Below, in pieces: positions 6,754 to 7,644 of a DNA stretch of 7,644 nucleotides; the stretch's first letter is position 1; each line of letters opens with the position of its first letter. The notes under the pieces are model-generated. The model was not told the DNA's origin and made no database searches. It worked only from the letters and a program-made list of their open reading frames with translations. The translations under genes and the position numbers were made by a program. The DNA comes from JBHGBB01 sp041946755 (GTDB taxonomy: Bacteria; UBP4; UBA4092; JAOAEQ01): contig JBHGBB010000185.1 in assembly GCA_041946755.1 (NCBI GenBank), positions 1-7,644 on the forward strand, in the 5' to 3' direction.

Positions 6754-6760
6754 CTCCTTT
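6754..6760 (-). promoter_or_regulatory. Shine-Dalgarno of the arginine decarboxylase gene, long spacing
   Basis: AAAGGAG on the minus strand is the strongest ribosome-binding match in the window. The gap to the only suitable ATG (6740) is 13 bases (6741-6753), against a usual 5-9. The in-frame codons between are AGA, TCG, GAT and ATA, none a normal start. Confidence 0.7.
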
Positions 6761-6782
6761 CAATAAATTATCATTAAATTAA

Positions 6783-6811
6783 ACTATACACAAAATCTCT
6801 GATGATGTAAA
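6783..6811 (-). promoter_or_regulatory. Sigma-70-type promoter of the arginine decarboxylase unit
   Basis: On the minus strand TTTACA (6811-6806; 5 of 6 to TTGACA) and TATAGT (6788-6783; 5 of 6 to TATAAT) are separated by exactly 17 bases. The expected start point near 6776 gives a leader of about 36 bases that includes the AAAGGAG site. This is the best promoter match I found. It implies that the decarboxylase is transcribed independently of the M20 hydrolase gene upstream. Confidence 0.6.
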
Positions 6812-6843
6812 GAGATATTTTTAGATTATATTCTTATTATAAA

Positions 6844-6855
6844 ATACCCGGGTAT
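6844..6855. other. 12-base perfect palindrome after the M20 hydrolase gene
   Basis: atacccgggtat is perfectly self-complementary, begins 18 bases past the hydrolase stop codon on the minus strand, and is followed there by TTTT and AT-rich DNA. Without a loop it makes a poor hairpin, though flanking AAA/TTT could lengthen it. It may be a weak terminator of the hydrolase gene or a dimeric protein-binding site upstream of the decarboxylase promoter; I cannot choose between these. Confidence 0.4.
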
Positions 6856-6872
6856 AGTTTGACTCAAATATG

Positions 6873-7644
6873 CTATTTATTCAATTTCGCTATCAATACT
6901 TTTGGGAATAAAGCATATACCATAGCCGCTTTTTTTAAATGCTCGATAGCAATATGGTCGGTAGAAGTATGGGCATCAACTTCATTGCCGGGACCGAATC
7001 CTATGGTTGGGACTTTAAACATTCCCATAGTCGCTATTCCATTGGTACTGAAAATCCATTTACTGATTTGCGGCTTGGTCCCACGAATTAAAGTTGCAGC
7101 TTGGACTCCTGATTGGACCAATGGATGGTTTTCTTCTAGCACCCAAGTAGGAAAATATTTTTCGGTCGGCAATACATATCCGGTATAACTTGGTACCGCA
7201 TATTTCAGCACCGTAACTTCTGCATCGATATGTTTAATCACTGATTTAATCTCTTTCACTGCCGATTGTTTGGTTTCACCTTTCGTCAACCGCCGGTCGA
7301 GATATATGGTGCATTGATTCGGTACCGTATTAATCGATCCGGTTTTACATTCGATTTTGGTCACGACTATCGTTCCTTTACCAAGGAATTTATCCGATTT
7401 CAATTTCGCATTGAGTTTTTCTATCCCTTGAATAATCGGCGTCATTTTATAGATCGCATTCACTCCTCGTTCCGGAGCACTGCCATGACAAGAAACACCT
7501 TTAGTCGTAACCTGAATTTCCATTCTCCCTCGATGCCCGCGATAAATATCCAGATTAGTTGCTTCTCCTAAAACAATATAGTCCGGTTTCAACCCTGATT
7601 TCCCTAAAATATATTGATAGCATAGTCCATCGCAATCTTCTTCC
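6873..7644 (-). CDS. YgeY-like M20 family metallohydrolase, N-terminal part outside window
   Basis: The C-terminal 256 residues of an M20 zinc hydrolase, the superfamily of ArgE, DapE and carboxypeptidases that cleave amide bonds of amino-acid derivatives. The frame stays open to the right edge, so an apparent TTG start at 7592-7590 is internal. The visible fragment begins EEDCDGL, holding the general-base and metal-bridging glutamates. It continues with GEATNLDIYRGHRGRMEI (E27 of the fragment, a metal ligand in relatives), the dimerisation-domain motif KGVSCHGSAPERGVNAIYKM, LDRRLTKGET, PSYTGYVLPTEKYFPTW and FSTNGIATMG. Near the end GFGPGNEVDAHTS carries the last metal-ligand histidine (about residue 225 of the fragment). 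These motifs match the YgeY-type group often named 'selenium metabolism-linked hydrolase'; no selenium gene is visible here, so that label is by homology only. About 140 N-terminal residues with the first metal ligands are missing. The stop is TAG at 6875-6873. Confidence 0.93.
   Translation of the reverse strand, partial: EEDCDGLCYQYILGKSGLKPDYIVLGEATNLDIYRGHRGRMEIQVTTKGVSCHGSAPERGVNAIYKMTPIIQGIEKLNAKLKSDKFLGKGTIVVTKIECKTGSINTVPNQCTIYLDRRLTKGETKQSAVKEIKSVIKHIDAEVTVLKYAVPSYTGYVLPTEKYFPTWVLEENHPLVQSGVQAATLIRGTKPQISKWIFSTNGIATMGMFKVPTIGFGPGNEVDAHTSTDHIAIEHLKKAAMVYALFPKVLIAKLNK

Noticed and set aside
6859..7571. Plus-strand open frames of about 100 codons opposite the M20 hydrolase
   Set aside because: They are antisense to a gene with conserved motifs; the proteins show no recognisable domain.
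7590..7592. TTG as the start of the M20 hydrolase
   Set aside because: The frame continues upstream to the window edge and encodes EEDCDGL, a conserved metal-site motif of the family, so this codon is internal.

Overview
The window reads as a piece of a bacterial chromosome of moderate GC content (low to mid 40s by eye). All seven genes lie on the minus strand, so transcription runs from right to left. A lipoprotein with a lipobox, a sensor kinase with an extracytoplasmic domain, and a sigma-54-type response regulator suggest a diderm bacterium. The mix of a YfhO-type membrane protein, a pyruvoyl arginine decarboxylase, a YgeY-like M20 hydrolase and a stand-alone GGQ protein fits a poorly characterised or uncultured lineage. 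I cannot name the phylum from this sequence alone.

In transcription order: (1) the last 256 codons of a YgeY-like M20 metallohydrolase, entering from the right edge and ending at 6873. (2) A 132-base spacer with a 12-bp palindrome and a good sigma-70-type promoter. (3) A complete pyruvoyl-dependent arginine decarboxylase (6192-6740). (4) An 89-base spacer almost filled by a nested inverted repeat that ends in seven U's directly against the next start codon. (5) A short GGQ release-factor-like protein, probably for ribosome rescue (5683-6102). (6) Four bases further, an SGNH/GDSL-type lipoprotein hydrolase (4926-5678), closed by a clear intrinsic terminator (4868-4899). (7) A YfhO-family polytopic membrane protein (2553-4766) with its own candidate promoter. 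(8) A 115-base spacer carrying a 21-base tandem duplication and, on its right edge, an inverted relative that encodes the last codons of the YfhO gene. (9) A membrane sensor histidine kinase (830-2437), followed after 38 bases by (10) an NtrC-family response regulator cut by the left edge.

Likely units: decarboxylase, GGQ protein and lipoprotein between promoter 6783-6811 and terminator 4868-4899; then YfhO, kinase and regulator, with the last two a cognate two-component pair. The decarboxylase makes agmatine from arginine, the entry to polyamines. The neighbouring M20 hydrolase belongs to a superfamily that acts on amino-acid derivatives, but a metabolic link is inference only. No gene-free stretch exceeds 300 bases. 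I did not find a clearly new multi-gene system. The most unusual element is the nested repeat before the GGQ gene.
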